Shown: positions 1 to 11,900 of the stretch, in pieces
Position numbering within the stretch: position 1 is the first letter of the stretch
Layout of the letters: the number at the start of each line of letters is the position of its first letter
Origin: Ulva prolifera
Lineage: Eukaryota; Chlorophyta; Ulvophyceae; Ulvales; Ulvaceae
NCBI GenBank assembly: GCA_023078555.1
Contig: CM041201.1
Span: forward strand, 8,501,172 to 8,565,171
DNA: 64,000 nucleotides
Direction: 5' to 3'
Notes under the pieces: generated by a model
Database searches by the model: none
Seen by the model: the letters and a program-made list of their open reading frames with translations, nothing else
Told to the model about the DNA's origin: nothing
Position numbers and translations under genes: made by a program

Positions 1-1796
1 TGCAGGTACCTCATCAACACGATAGCAAAAGCCGGATACACTGTCATCCAGACGCCATACCCCTTCACTTTCGCCCATGAGGAGCTCGCAATGGACCTTC
101 TCAAGGTGTGCCCAACCCTGAAAAAGCAACCATGCATACACACATCTGATGTCCATCACATGCCCAGGCCCATCGCCCGAAACAGACGTGCTAGATGTGA
201 CCTCAGACACTGCATGTGCAGTCGTACATGTCTTGTGTCCAAAACATGAAGGAAATGGGGCTGGAGGCAGCTGTGCCAAAGCATGTCCCTACCCACGGGA
301 TCGGCCACTCAAACGGCGCCTTGATGCACCTTCTCATAGGATCACTAGTTCAAGCTCCCTACACCTCCAACGTCCTCATGAGCTTCAACAACAAGGAGGT
401 CAGTGACGCGATTCCTATTCCAGGTGCACCTCTGGCCACTCACTGGATACAACGCGTGCCGATAGTCCAGTAGCCACAAGCTTGTCCGTTCCAAATTTTG
501 AATAGGTGATGCTCATCATGGTGGTTCTAATCAGGCCTGGGGGATGTACACTTCTCAGGCACCAGCCATGTGCACAACAAGTTTTGTGACAGCCGCTTTC
601 ACGTCCAGCGTTCCATAACGCTGTGCGCATAGGTATCTTTAGGGCTGCAGCTACATGATCACAGCGAGAACGAGACTTTGCCTCAGCAATCCTGTCGCCG
701 ACCATGCCATGCCGCTAGGTAGCATGCGGCACAACCTTCATGCAAGCTCCCAGCCTTGACCTGCATGCTCTGTCCAACCCTCCCCAGCAATTTGGGCTCC
801 CGACGCCGGCGTTGCACGCTCCCAGCATCTTGCACCCCACCGCACATCAGCACGACCGCGGCGGCGCAGCACACGGCATCACGCCTAGCACAGGGAGCTC
901 GAGGGGCTGTGCAGGGTTTGTGGAGCGGGCGCGGCCGATCCTGCAGCAGGGTCGCGAGCGCGGGGTGGTGCTGTCGAAGGAGGACATCCGGGAGCGCTGT
1001 AAGCAGCTGCTGCAGGTCAACTCGATCCCGGCTGCAGCCCTCGGCCTCTCCGGCGACGACGTCGGGCCGTTGCTGTCGCAGCTGAGCTCTTGCCTCGAGG
1101 AGGTGTGCCCCCGCTCCACCGACACCTGCTGATGTTTGCGCCTCTCGCACCTCCTCTGTGCATGCGGGAACAGCGCTGGAGAATGCCGCTTCACATCTCG
1201 CTCGCCGCCGCGTCTGCAGTGTGCGTCATGCCCTCCACTGTTCGCATGGCCAAGCAGGGGTGCAATATGTCACAGACCAGAGAATGCACGCCATTATCAG
1301 ACTCTGATTTTAAATTGCAGAGGACTGTTTCTGTGCCACCACATTGATGCGCACAGGCACAAGTACAGGATTGTGGGCACATCTCAGGCTGCTGCGATGA
1401 GTGGCCGTGCATGGTGCGTTGAGGGGTGTAGCGAGGTGTGTGCGCTGTGTGCAGATCGAACTCGGAGCTACAAACTTCAGCCCAACACCGCAGGAGTCTC
1501 GCTCGCTCATCGCGAGCCGGTACTCTGTGCCCAATGCGCTCATGGTAAGATTCGAGAATGACAACATTGATGAGACTCCAGAGATGCTAGAGTTGATACA
1601 GAGGGAGCAGGGCCGCCGTATCCAGGAGGCAGCTCTCCCCGGCACGCATGTGACGCCATGCCTCGGGCCGGATGAAGAGGTGTTCCAGAAGGGGCTATCG
1701 CTTGGCAATGTTCTAGGCACGGCGGGCGCTGTACTGAACTTCCGGGACATGACGCAAACATGTGACACCGTCAAAGACTGGCTGCGAAAGTTTTAG
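1..1796 (+). CDS. DUF1350 family protein, plastid-type alpha/beta-hydrolase-like (5' end outside window)
   Basis: Visible exons are about 6-105, 222-423, 915-1102 and 1455-1796; phases agree at all three junctions. The protein reads through a GHSNGALMHLL segment, which resembles the nucleophile elbow of an alpha/beta-hydrolase fold, then NNKEVSDAIP and, near the C-terminus, MVRFENDNIDET and a segment ending DWLRKF. These are hallmarks of DUF1350 proteins of cyanobacteria and plastids. The biochemical function of the family is not established. The first visible exon starts right after a TGCAG acceptor at the window edge, so the N-terminus and any transit peptide lie to the left. A GTAAGA at about 1543 looks like a donor, but the reading frame continues through it into conserved sequence, so I treat it as coding. 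Confidence 0.85.
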
Positions 1797-1833
1797 GTAC
1801 TGCTGCCGGGACAGGCGGATGAGGGGGCATGTA

Positions 1834-1838
1834 TGTAA
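1834..1838 (+). terminator. TGTAA polyadenylation signal (DUF1350 gene)
   Basis: TGTAA lies 38 bases after the stop codon at 1796. TGTAA is the usual near-upstream polyadenylation element of chlorophyte algae; the assignment here rests on position only. Confidence 0.5.
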
Positions 1839-2266
1839 CTTTGCCATGGGGCGCGCCGCGTGGTATTTACTTAGAGTCTGCCTCTGGTGCACTGCTCAGT
1901 CGTGGGTTGACTTGTTTGTTGGGGGCGTTTCACTGTGACGCCGACTGCATTCAGCTGAATAGCGGTAGCAGGCACCCACGTGTTCTGCACTCCCAAGAAA
2001 ATCTGCGGCCCTCACCGCACCGGACAGCATGGCTACAAGTGGCACGTATGTGTTCGCTAGCTGGCACATTGCTGTCTGGCCCTCAGCGCCATCTCATATC
2101 TCAGAACAAGTAATTTTATGCGCTGAATGTGGATAGCAAGGGCATTGCTGATTGGCCACTGGTTCTACAGTCGAGCGCAAGCAGGCAGCAGCATCTTATA
2201 TATTTGTTTCATCTGCTTGACGCCCAAGCGCTGTTCCGTACTTCGATATCGGCATAACGTAGAAGA

Positions 2267-3398
2267 ATGGGTGAACGAAAAGTACTAAACAAGTGCGCTT
2301 CAGGATTGTCAAGAGGGCTCATGCTTGCTTCATGCGCGTGCTCACCTATGTTGCAGCGCTCTCGTATCAGTGATTGCGATCACTCGGCGCGTCGGAGATG
2401 AGATTATGTGTAGGTACTTTCCACCGGACTTCGATCCGGCGGATCTACCCCGAGGACAGCGGGCTAAAGACAATGCCATGAAAGTGCGCATGATGTTGCC
2501 CATGACGATCAGATGCAAGACATGTGGCGAGTTCATGTACAAGGGGACGAAGTTCAACTGCAAGAAAGAAGACGTCATGGGGGAGAACTACCTGGGCTTG
2601 CAGATTTTCCGGTTCTATATGCACTGCAGGAAGTGCTCAGCTGAGATCACCTACACGACGGATCCACAGAACCATGATTACAAAATGGAGCACGGCGCCA
2701 CCCGCAACTTCGAAGCAGTGAAACATGAGCAAAGTATAGAAGAAGCCCTCAAATCCAAGCGTGCTGCGGAGGATGAGGACAAGCTGAAACGAATAGAGAA
2801 CAAGACTGCGGATGCTAAGCGCGAAATGGATATGTTTGAAAAACTAGATGACATGCTGCACACAAAGGGGCAGCATGCGGCAGTCACAACGGAATCCGCC
2901 ATTGCTGCATTGACAGCTAGAGCAGAGGATGAAGCACGTGTCACGGGAGTTGGCGATCTGACAGAAGCTGATGAACAGGCTTTGAGGCTTCTAGTTGAGG
3001 GAGGCAAGTTTACTCGGCGTCTAGAGGAAGATGAAGACGCCGGCCAGCCAAAGCTAGGTTTGACAAGGCGCCTGGCTGCGCCAGTGCCAAAGAAGCAGGG
3101 CGTCAAGGTGCAGGCAGCAGTCAAGCGGCGGCGACCCGAGTTCAATGCAGGAAGTACACCACAAGTGAATGGGAATGCGTCTGTGGATGCTGGGGGAGGA
3201 AAGTCTCTGAGGCAGAGCGAGCATGCAGCCGCCAGTGCCCAAAACAACGGCAACACTTCCGCTGCTGGGGCAGAAGAAGGGATCACTAGCACGCCCACCG
3301 GAAAAGGGTCTACGCAGATGGCTGAAGGCATGCAGCAGGGAGGGTTGGGACTCGGAACCTATAGTAGCAGCTCGGCTTCAGATGATGCATCTGCATGA
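2267..3398 (+). CDS. YJU2: Splicing factor YJU2 (CCDC94/CWC16 family)
   Basis: Two exons, 2267-2292 and 2414-3398, encode 336 residues. The short first exon gives MGERKVLN; a lysine codon is split by the GTGCGC...TGTAG intron, then YFPPDFDP follows, reproducing the family's highly conserved start. Next comes a zinc-binding region with two CxxC pairs (CKTCGE near residue 47 and CRKCSAE near 83), then TDPQNHDYKMEHGATRNFE. The C-terminal half is charged and low in complexity, with a possible nuclear localisation stretch KRRRP. YJU2 is a step-one factor that joins the Prp19-containing spliceosome and promotes branching. It lies directly upstream of a ZNF830-like gene on the same strand, also a spliceosome-associated family. 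Identity is secure; only the last third of the protein is unremarkable. Confidence 0.95.
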
Positions 3399-3461
3399 CT
3401 GTGAACCCGCGATCTCATGTTTGCAAACGTCGGACTCGCTGGAACACGCGAGATCGCACTC

Positions 3462-3466
3462 TGTAA
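3462..3466 (+). terminator. TGTAA polyadenylation signal (YJU2)
   Basis: TGTAA 64 bases downstream of the YJU2 stop codon, in line with the chlorophyte signal. Confidence 0.45.
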
Positions 3467-4101
3467 GTCTGCCTTAATACATGCAACACGTGCAGTTTGC
3501 TATCGGAAAGGGTCGGAATGCTGCGGTACAAATGCCAGGCCAGGAAATGAGTTGAGCAATGCATGTTGCGAATGCATGATGTCAATGCGCTCCTGCTGTG
3601 CTCGCGCGGATGCTCCCTGGCTGCACGGGTGCATGCAAGCGTGCAAAAGATAGAAGCTGACGATGGAGCGTGCACTCTTCGCATATGATGATATGTATGG
3701 CTTGCTAGCACACGGAATCAGGCAAGTTTCGCCATGTCAAGCAACACCCGATTGCTCCGTCCAAGAAATATCCTCTGATCATGTTCATCTTCAATTATGA
3801 TAGACATATGTACAGCTTTGTTCACGCATGTGGGAACCGCACTTCTGTCGTGTAAGCGTGTGTTCTTTCGGACCGTCATGGGGCTTGTGTAGATCGAGCC
3901 TACGGCGTGTCCACGAGATCAAGCTCAAATTCACAGCATGGACACTGGAAAGCGTATGGTGATGATTCTTGCTCGTTGATCGCTCTCCAGAGGTTTATGA
4001 TTTGTAGGCGTGTACTCAGCACGGCCGGCCTGGACACCTGACCTCACGAGACAATGTGCAGTTTTGTGTGTCCGAAACCTCACCACTAATGTTATCTGCA
4101 G
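3467..4101 (+). other. Intergenic/5' region of the ZNF830-like gene, no gene resolved
   Basis: About 0.6 kb with only short, low-quality frames. The missing first exon(s) of the ZNF830-like gene should lie here, but I could not find a C2H2 zinc-finger exon that joins in phase. The open frame before 4102 ends at a TCTGCAG acceptor. Confidence 0.4.
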
Positions 4102-4941
4102 AGCAAAGCTGAAATTTTGGCTATCAGGAAGCAAAGAAAAACTCAGCGTCAAGCAGTGAATGCACCTGAAATTGCAACTGCTACCCGCCCCCATGCTGCC
4201 AATTCTGTCAGGCAGTCGCCACCGAAGACATCAGCTCAGGTCCAGCACAGTTCAGAAGCTCCGTTGACAGAGGCAATAGCGCACCCAGCTGCCGTGGGCG
4301 GGCCAGAGTCATCGCAAAAGCCAGCAGCTTCTGCGCCAATTGTAGCTGAACCTCCATCCAATCAGCCACCGAAGCCTAAGCTGCATGGAGCTGCAACGAG
4401 TGCGCCCTTGCCAAAAGGCTTTTTTGACGATAAGAAAAGTGATGCTCTTGCACACGGTGAACGATTACGCACCGCAAAGGATGATGCTCATGACTTGGAC
4501 GTGTTCCAGCGAGAGGTGGAGCAGCTGGAGGAGCAACGGCAGAACCTTGAAGCTCGCGAGGCAGAGCAGACAGCAGAGCGAGCAGCAGCGCTTGATGAGT
4601 TCGAGAGCGGGTGCGATTCTTTGAAGCCTGGTATATTTTGTTGACGGTGCCAGAAATGGGATGCATGTTCCGCGTCCTTGTGTGGATGCCATATGCTGCG
4701 GTGGAAACGTGATCGCTGTTGCAGACTGAAACGGGAACAGCTTGAATCACTGAAGAAGCGCCAGAGAGTTGGCGTTTCAGATGAGAGGACAGTTGAGCTG
4801 GTCAAGACTGCCCTGCACACCAAACCAACCGAGAAAGATGCAGTACAGCCCACGATGGGTCAAGGCCTCAGTAGCAGCGATAGTGATACAGACGATGACC
4901 CACTGAATACCGTCAAGTCTGACTGGCGCTCAAAACGCTAA
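4102..4941 (+). CDS. ZNF830-like coiled-coil protein (5' end unresolved)
   Basis: Exons 4102-4610 and 4725-4941 join in phase through a GTGCGA...TTGCAG intron. The middle of the protein has the ZNF830 signature PKGFFDD, followed by a long glutamate/arginine coiled coil interrupted by the intron, then an acidic serine stretch and the terminal DWRSKR that closes the family. ZNF830 proteins are nuclear and associate with the XAB2/Aquarius spliceosome module. The N-terminal C2H2 zinc finger typical of the family was not found: the visible N-terminal part is basic (SKAEILAIRKQRK) and then rich in proline, alanine and serine. Either the zinc-finger exon lies unrecognised upstream or it is lost here. 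Confidence 0.7.
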
Positions 4942-4985
4942 TGCATCCGTGAATTACCCCCTGTATACGGTGATTTGCAAAGGAG

Positions 4986-4990
4986 TGTAA
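4986..4990 (+). terminator. TGTAA polyadenylation signal (ZNF830-like gene)
   Basis: TGTAA 45 bases after the stop at 4941. Confidence 0.5.
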
Positions 4991-5300
4991 AAGAATCGTA
5001 TCCGAATTGCGCAGTACTGCACTGTAGAAACAGGTGTGGTCCGTGTTGGGTATGTATGTGCTGCTTACAGTTGTAGAGCAACCCAACTGGTGCCCATAGC
5101 TAGGCCCCTCTGTACAGGCTTGGCAGCGCATACTCCTTTGGATACTATTGCTTGAAGATCTTACCTCGAATGTGATCTCAGAGCTGATAAGGACTGTGGT
5201 ATATCATAGCCATGCTGAAGCCACACAGATGGTCATTCTCTCGATTACTGCTCTTGCACGAGACCAAAGTGCGCGTACCGCCCCCACCCGACTGCAGATT

Positions 5301-5973
5301 CTAATAGTTCAGTGTCATGTGCCGCAAAATGTTGTCTTCTGCACCGGCTGGAGGGTTCGACAGTAGGATCTGCACTTTAGGTGCGGTGCTGGGTTGTGCC
5401 AGGAATGAGAAAAGCACATAAATTCCTTCCCAGTTGCCCTTTACAGGGTATGCCATCCGATGTCGCCCCCTAACCATGGCCTTGACGTCCTGGCAGTTCT
5501 CCTGCACAACACGCGGCTGCTTCCACACACAGGTCCGGATCTGGCCGGTACGTCCAAAAGCTATAAAGGCGAGGGCGGAAAGCAAGTGTTGTAGATTTGA
5601 AGCCATGGCTTCTGAAGGATGTACGCCTGACAAGCGCAAGCAAATCCTGACATCACGCGCGGTAGCCACGCAATGCCCATGCGCAACGTACCGACAGCAA
5701 GAACGATTCGAATCGAGCAAGCTCTTGATCACGCTCTTCATCTGTTAGCGTAGGCTTTATTACAATCAGCGTCTCATACTTCTTCATGTCTGATGCTCGT
5801 GGTGCGCTGACGGGCGCTGCTTCGGCCGCCCACACAACAGGAGCTCTTGATCGGCATCCCCCTTTCGCCAAAAGCAGCTGCGATGAAACTACATTACAAT
5901 TTTGCGCCTTTCTTGGTACAGCAAGGAAAGCAGCGGCCGGAGCCGAGCAGGGAGCGCGCTTAGAACACAGCAT
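5301..5973 (-). CDS. RPS6: Plastid 30S ribosomal protein bS6
   Basis: Two exons on the minus strand, 5692-5973 and 5301-5501, joined in phase 0 (donor GTACGT, acceptor TGTGCAG), give 160 residues. The first about 60 residues are rich in Ala, Ser and Arg and almost free of acidic residues, as in a chloroplast transit peptide. [19 protein letters not shown] then opens the S6 fold. Exon 2 carries [17 protein letters not shown] and ends ILRHMTLNY, matching the second half of bacterial and plastid S6. The protein binds the central domain of 16S rRNA together with S18 in the small plastid ribosomal subunit. The start was chosen as the first Met of the frame, immediately before the transit-like segment. 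The gene converges with the ZNF830-like gene. Confidence 0.93.
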
Positions 5974-7438
5974 AGTTTACGCCTGAACCTGGTCTCAACA
6001 CGGGTCCCGACTGACAGCTTGGAACACTATTATGTTCTATGGTCCACAACTCAAGTCACCATGTGCTGATGTTGCGACACGAGGCACTGAGTCCCGCAGT
6101 GAACTCAGGAGCACAAAATGTCGCACGTGCTCGTCCTGAGAATGCCCCCGCTTGGTCGAACGCCTGAATGCATGCTCGGCCCCAACAGCCTAGGCCTCAT
6201 GAGGGTCCACCGCTGTCACTAGCAACGCAGCTGGTCACAGCATAGAGGAACTTGACCCGCTGACATGCAGATGGCGTCTAGCGAGGCTGCGACGCTTGGA
6301 ATGCAGTGTCTGATCTTCTGTCAAGAAGCCGTATACACAAAATGAGCAGTCCGATCAATTTCCGCACCAACGATAGCGGGCCATCTGTTTGTGAACTCTG
6401 CTATTGAACTCTCCGCTGTCTCTCCTGAACGTGTCTCTGTGGCTGTGACGTCGGCAACTGCTGGCTCGCTGTTGCTCTACAGATCATTCCTCCGATACCG
6501 GGACTGATGTAAACACAGATTACAATCCCAGCTAAGCTGAATGCAGCAGCACCATGAGTTTATCTCCTTCTGGTATGATTGAGTGTGAAAGTATTCTCAG
6601 TTTTGTTGGTGCACAGCAGCAGAGCTCTCACTAAAAACCTTGATGTGCCAGGCAATAATGCAGTTAAAGTGTCATACACTCTATCCGAAAGCATCAAGCA
6701 GCTTTCGAAGCCTCACGAGCTGACCCCTTTTGTTAATAGGTGTGACTTTGCAGTCTAATGGTATCGCCAAGTGTCACCAACACCATGTACTAACATGGTC
6801 ATGGTCAGCTCGTGAATCGCAGTGGAAATTGTTAAGACTGTCATGGAAAGCAGTCTGCGTATGATTTGATGGTTGTTCGAGAAATCAAAGCGTTCACAAT
6901 GCAACAGTTGTACGTGATATTGCTCACACATGCTGTCGCTGCGTTTCCAAATTATTCCGGGTGATGCGGGTGCCATTCTCGGATGAGTACCTGTTCTCTG
7001 CAAAGGAATTCGATTCAATACCTGCGCACACTAGCTCAACGTGTCTGAGTTGTGCGCTGGCGGGCTCTTGTACTAGTAGACTGCCATTTTGCTGCGCAAG
7101 TCTTAACAGCTCTGCAATGTCGGCAGGCTTGTGCACATTGCTTGTTTGCCCCTGCAGGCCTGACTGGCATGCTGCCCAGCTGCTCCTTGCCCTCGTTTTC
7201 CTTGGTGGTGCGTTGCGTGTGCTGTTGATTTGCGCTATCGCTCCAAGTACTTACCTCCTGGCAAGGACATGGCATGCACATCTGTCGTCTGTAGACATGA
7301 GTGAAGACTTTGTCATTTATGTGCAGCCTACGTTGGCTCCTGGTGCACAGATGAAGTGGCCTTGGTGGTCAGGCACCACCGTCTCGAAACATTTGATAAG
7401 GTGCGCCAAGCTCTTTGACTCTGCTAGTAAATGCAGCT
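5974..7438. other. Long stretch without a supported gene
   Basis: Almost 1.5 kb between divergent genes. From 6000 to 6750 there is no frame of 60 codons on either strand. From 6750 to 7400 short frames on both strands (for example 6924-7136 minus and 7160-7300 plus) contain protein-like fragments, but none could be joined by in-phase GT-AG introns to a neighbour. It may hold the 5' exons and promoter of the small gene at 7439 and the bS6 promoter. Confidence 0.4.
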
Positions 7439-7871
7439 ATGGCACACTACAGCCAAGAATTGCATATAGCACATGGAGCGCTAGTGCTGTCAGGTGTGCA
7501 GCGGAGGATCATGATGCTGTTCCGTGATGAGCGCGTGCGAATGATGGCTGCTGAGGCACAGCCACACATAACTATTAAACAGGCAAAAGAACTTCACCAG
7601 GTCCGTCATTCTGCTGTGCTGCAGCCTTCCATTTGAATTGTATTGGTAGACCCAAACAATACGGGCCAACTTCCACCCGAGATTCATGTATTGAACACGA
7701 ATCTGGTACACGGCCTTACAGTTGCGGAGAGAACTGGAGCAAGTGCAAGAGGATCTGTCTAGCATCAAGACAAAGCTGCGTAACGTTAAGCGAAATCAAC
7801 AGCAAGCCTCTGCCCCGCCGTTACTGCACGTGTTTCAAGCATGGATACCCAAAGTGGATTGGACGCGATGA
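7439..7871 (+). CDS. Hypothetical small coiled-coil protein
   Basis: Exons 7439-7600 and 7722-7871 join in phase 0 (donor after CAG, acceptor TTACAG) and give about 103 residues from the ATG at 7439. The first part is rich in Met and Arg (RRIMMLFRDERVR). Exon 2 begins with a clear heptad pattern of Leu/Val/Ile and charged residues (LRRELEQVQEDLSSIKTKL) and ends HVFQAWIPKVDWTR. I do not recognise the family. A CAG acceptor lies just two bases before the ATG, so an upstream coding exon is possible and the true start may be further left. The in-phase junction and the coil spanning it are the main evidence for a real gene. Confidence 0.45.
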
Positions 7872-8935
7872 TAGCAGCCTTGCCCTGTAGCAGTCCGATT
7901 GCCAGATGAGGACACATGATCGTCTTGTGTTTTTAATTCATGTATATTTGAAGAAGATTTGATCTCAAAGCATGATTTCGAATGTGAATGCATGAAACCT
8001 CTGTTGTGATGAGCCATGTCATTGAAGCCCGTTGTGCCTCGCCTTAGTATGGAAACGCCGTACATCCGATTTTCTGCGTCAAGACTTCGCGTGGCAGGCA
8101 TATTCTGACTTGCATGTTGCAGCTTTGTCAGGATTGGAATGATACTATTGCATGTCGCAGGGGTGTTCAAAGCCTCACGGTTGCCAGAGTCTGAGACATG
8201 CACTTCAAAAGAGGGCACAAGCGCAGCGGTTCTTGCACTTTTCAGATCATCTTGTTCAGTTACACTCGACGTGGAAAGTGCAAGAACCTGACTGTGAGTT
8301 CACCTATTCACCTCAGCCATGTGCTGCAACTTGCACAGGATGCAAACCATGCAGTAAAGCAGGTGTAGTTCACCCTGCCACATCTTGGACAGCGATCAAG
8401 CACTGTATGTCATCCAAGCCCCGGCCACAACCAAGAAACGTTGTGAATGCGAATGCTACACCAAGAGGCAGAAGAACGCAGTTACCACACCAAGTGACTT
8501 TTACGTTTAGGTGACTGTGGAGTTCGAGGCCCAGGGCCAGTCAAGGATGGCAGGCCGTGGATGTCAGGTCGAAGGGGCAGGCGGGGCCAGATCCATCCGT
8601 GTGCCAAAGGTTTGCAGCCTTTTGTCCTCGAGTACAGTGTCTCACGGCATGCATGTTCCTGCGCACTCATGCATGCCCTCTGCAAGGTACATGCCGGGCC
8701 CGCTGGCCACGGTTGAACTCATCGAAGTTGAAACGCTCGGCGGCTGTCCCCGCAAATAAGTTCTGGTGGCAATCTCTGTGACGTCCATGATTTTCATGTA
8801 GCGGAAGCCGATTCCCTTCTAGGCTTTGAAGCGCCCTCCTTATTCTGCAGAGCTGCTTGCCACGGCCGGTTGCAAAACCTCAATTGCGCGTCGCGCATCG
8901 CTGTTCGGCAGGCTTTGTTCACTGCTTGATCAGGT
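7872..8935. other. Intergenic region, no supported gene
   Basis: Holds the promoter and 5' leader of the LRR gene. Short frames occur, including a 51-codon minus-strand frame near 8631-8786 and a cysteine-rich plus frame at 8152-8514, but none has recognisable protein features or in-phase partners. Confidence 0.4.
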
Positions 8936-11900
8936 ATGGACGTCACCATGGGTGAAGAGCCGTCCGACGACGCTCCGAAGCACGTCGCAATCGAAGTGAA
9001 GGACGGCCGTATTTATGTCGATGGTGCCCTGCTTCTGGACGAAGAAGTGCAGCGCAGTAAGCTTCTTCAGGAGATGCTGAATAGTGATGGCATGACGTCG
9101 GTACCTCTGTCTGCCCGGCTGTTCACTCGCTGGCGACAGTACATCAGCATGATAATGCAGAAGGAAACTGCCGATGCTGAAAACATATTTACCTCAGATC
9201 AGGAACTTATTCAGTCTCCTCTACACGACAGAGTCGCAGTTTTGGAGGTACGATACTACTGAACACTAGTAAACATGACATTTACAGGTTTGTGCAGCGC
9301 AAAGATACGTTCTCTGCTACCATCTCGCAGTCACGTTCGCTCAGCGCCCATTTGCGAGATTGTGACGCCACTCGTGCACTCGGATGTGCAGGCTGCGGAC
9401 GTCCTCATTGACGAATCAGCCGTCTCAGCTGCAGCGAGGGCTATTGCGGCAGACCTGACATTGCGTAAAGAATTGCTTGTGCGCCTCTCTGAGCATTGCA
9501 CTTGAACGGTCGTATCAATTCGTCTCTGCATGTAAATGATGCACCATGGTCGCATGCACCTGACCCCGGGATGCGTGTGCAGCCTTTGCTACAATCTTTC
9601 ACTACCGCCCGCACACTCCAAGTCATCCGCGCAGCTCCTGTGACCGTCGTGCGGCTACTTCGTTCTCTACCAGAGCTCTATCATCCTCTCGTCATCGAAT
9701 CCCAGGTCGAATCGGCAGCCCTCACCCTGGAGTCCGAGTTGCTCCCTGTCTCCTGCCGCCCTCCCCCAGGCCTATCGACCTTGACCTTCCTGACCTCGCT
9801 GTCCCTGCCTCACACGGACGCAGCTGCCTGCGAGCCCGAGCTATTCGCAGCTGCTGTTGCGCCCCTCATTGGACTTCAGTACCTAAACCTTCATGATAGT
9901 GGCATCACCGCCGTCAGCACGCCATCCTTGTGTGGTGCCTTGCAGCAGCTGACCGCCCTCAAGTACGTGGACTTATCATCAAATGTCCTACTGCGAAGCG
10001 GTCTTGAAGCTCTGCTTCCTGCGCTGCAATGCCTCACAAACATTACACTGCTCTCTCTGGCTCGAAACTCAATCATCTCGGGCAGGTCTTGCATTCAGCA
10101 GATCATCTCCTTTCTGCCTCTGCTCAAGACCTTGGATCTCTCCTATAATTCGGCACTGTACCCTGATGAAGACCAGAATGTAGCCCGCAGTGCTCCACAA
10201 TTGGGTGAGTCTGTGGAAGAGCAGGAGCGGTCGCGGCTGCATGAGGCCCACCTGCGAGCTGTTCAGTTCCCAGTTGCGCCCCCGCTTGAGAAGCTTCTGC
10301 TGATCAATTCCGGGCTCGACAATAGCGACTTTGTCAGCTTCGTGGCCCCACTGCTCGTATGCGTCGCCGCATCCCTCACATGCCTCAACCTCAGCGAGAA
10401 TGGCCTGACCCCGCTTGTCGCACCCTACATTTGCGATCCCATGCAGCACATGCCTGGCCTTCGTGAACTTCACCTCCACAGCTGCGCGTTCACCGCAGCA
10501 GATGTGTGCATGATGCTGGAAGCCCTGCAAAATGCGCACACTGCTGCACAGCCCGTTGATGTTGAGGTGGAGAAAGAGCAGATAGACTGCCCGATGCTGG
10601 AGGTCCTCAGCGTAGCATACATGGACACGCATCTGATGGTGGCCGCAGATGCCGTGATCATCGGCAGGTGCACAACGCTGAAGAGTCTTGACATGAGCTG
10701 CCTTGAGATGCCGATGCCTTCGATGGACATCGTTCAGATCCAGAATCTGACCGCGCTCACTGCCCTCGATATCTCCAACAGCCTTCTCTACGATGAGTTT
10801 CCAGTCCAACTGAGCATCCTGACAGGCTTGCTCAGCCTCAAGGCATCTGCAGTGCTTGTGGAGCTTCCAGTTGCCCCGTTCCTGCAAGCTCTTGCGATGT
10901 TGACATCCTTAACGGAGCTGGATCTGCAAGAGAATGAGCTGCAGGACAGTGCAGGCGTGGCCTATGCCTTGCGGGGGATGACAGAGATCCAGCAGCTTCA
11001 TCTAGGGAGCAATGATCTTCTTTTGCCCAAGTCAGAGCTGCCAGCTGCACTGGCGCTGCTGCCGTCCCTTCGCATGCTTATGCTGTCAGACAACGAAGCG
11101 GATGCTGAGGTTGCTCAGGCTCTTGCACACGCCATAAAGCAGCTGACGGGATTGACTGCATTGATGCTTGATGACACCTGCAAAGACAAAAATGCAACAC
11201 TAGCGCTTGGCGCGGTGCTGCAGACACTGACAGGCCTGTCGGCTCTTGATCTGTCTGGGAACGAGCTGCCACGGGTTGCACAGCCGGCACTGGCAGATAT
11301 GTTGCAGCGCATGAGCCACCTGCAGGAACTGGAACTGTCTGGTGTCAACCTGAACGCTCTAGGTGTGGAGCTGGTGTCTGCTGCAGTTGCAGATCTCCCG
11401 CGATTGTCAGTACTTGTCTTCAGCGGCAATCATATTGCGCCGTCCATTGCTCCCTCGGCTGGAAAGGCATTCCAGCGGCTGGAGTGGCTACGGGAGTTGG
11501 ATCTGTCTAGCGCTAGGCTAGGGCACAAAGGGTTGACGATGATCTCGCACAGCATTCGCAATTGCACCTCATTGCAGGCAGTCAACCTGGGGGACATGAG
11601 CGTTAAAGAGGATAAACCAATTCAGGGCGTGGGCTGGGCTGACATTCTGTCAGCACTGGCAGATCTTCCTGGTCTGCGGGAGTTGATGCTGGGAGAAAAC
11701 GTATTTACCCGAGCGTTGGTATCTGAATCAATTGCGCCAGTCATGAGCAGGCTCTCGGCTCTACAGGCTCTGAACATAGAAGACTGTGTCATGAATGCGG
11801 ATACAGTGGCAGCGTGGATGGCTGCTGTTGCCCCGCTGACGTGGCTCAACGGGTTGTGCATCGGTGGCAACACGCTGCCTGCCGATATTGGGAGCCTTCT

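Noticed and set aside
6924..7136. Minus-strand frame with a plausible helix (DIAELLRLAQQNGSLLVQE)
   Set aside because: No in-phase neighbour on either side and no continuation; the plus-strand gene starts close by. Too weak to annotate.
8631..8786. Minus-strand 51-codon frame starting MKIMDVTEIATRTYLRG
   Set aside because: Ser/Gly-rich tail, no partner exons and no family; probably chance in a promoter region.
10069..10887. 272-codon minus-strand frame opposite the LRR gene
   Set aside because: It is the antisense shadow of the repetitive LRR coding sequence; composition is His/Gln/Cys-rich with no domain.
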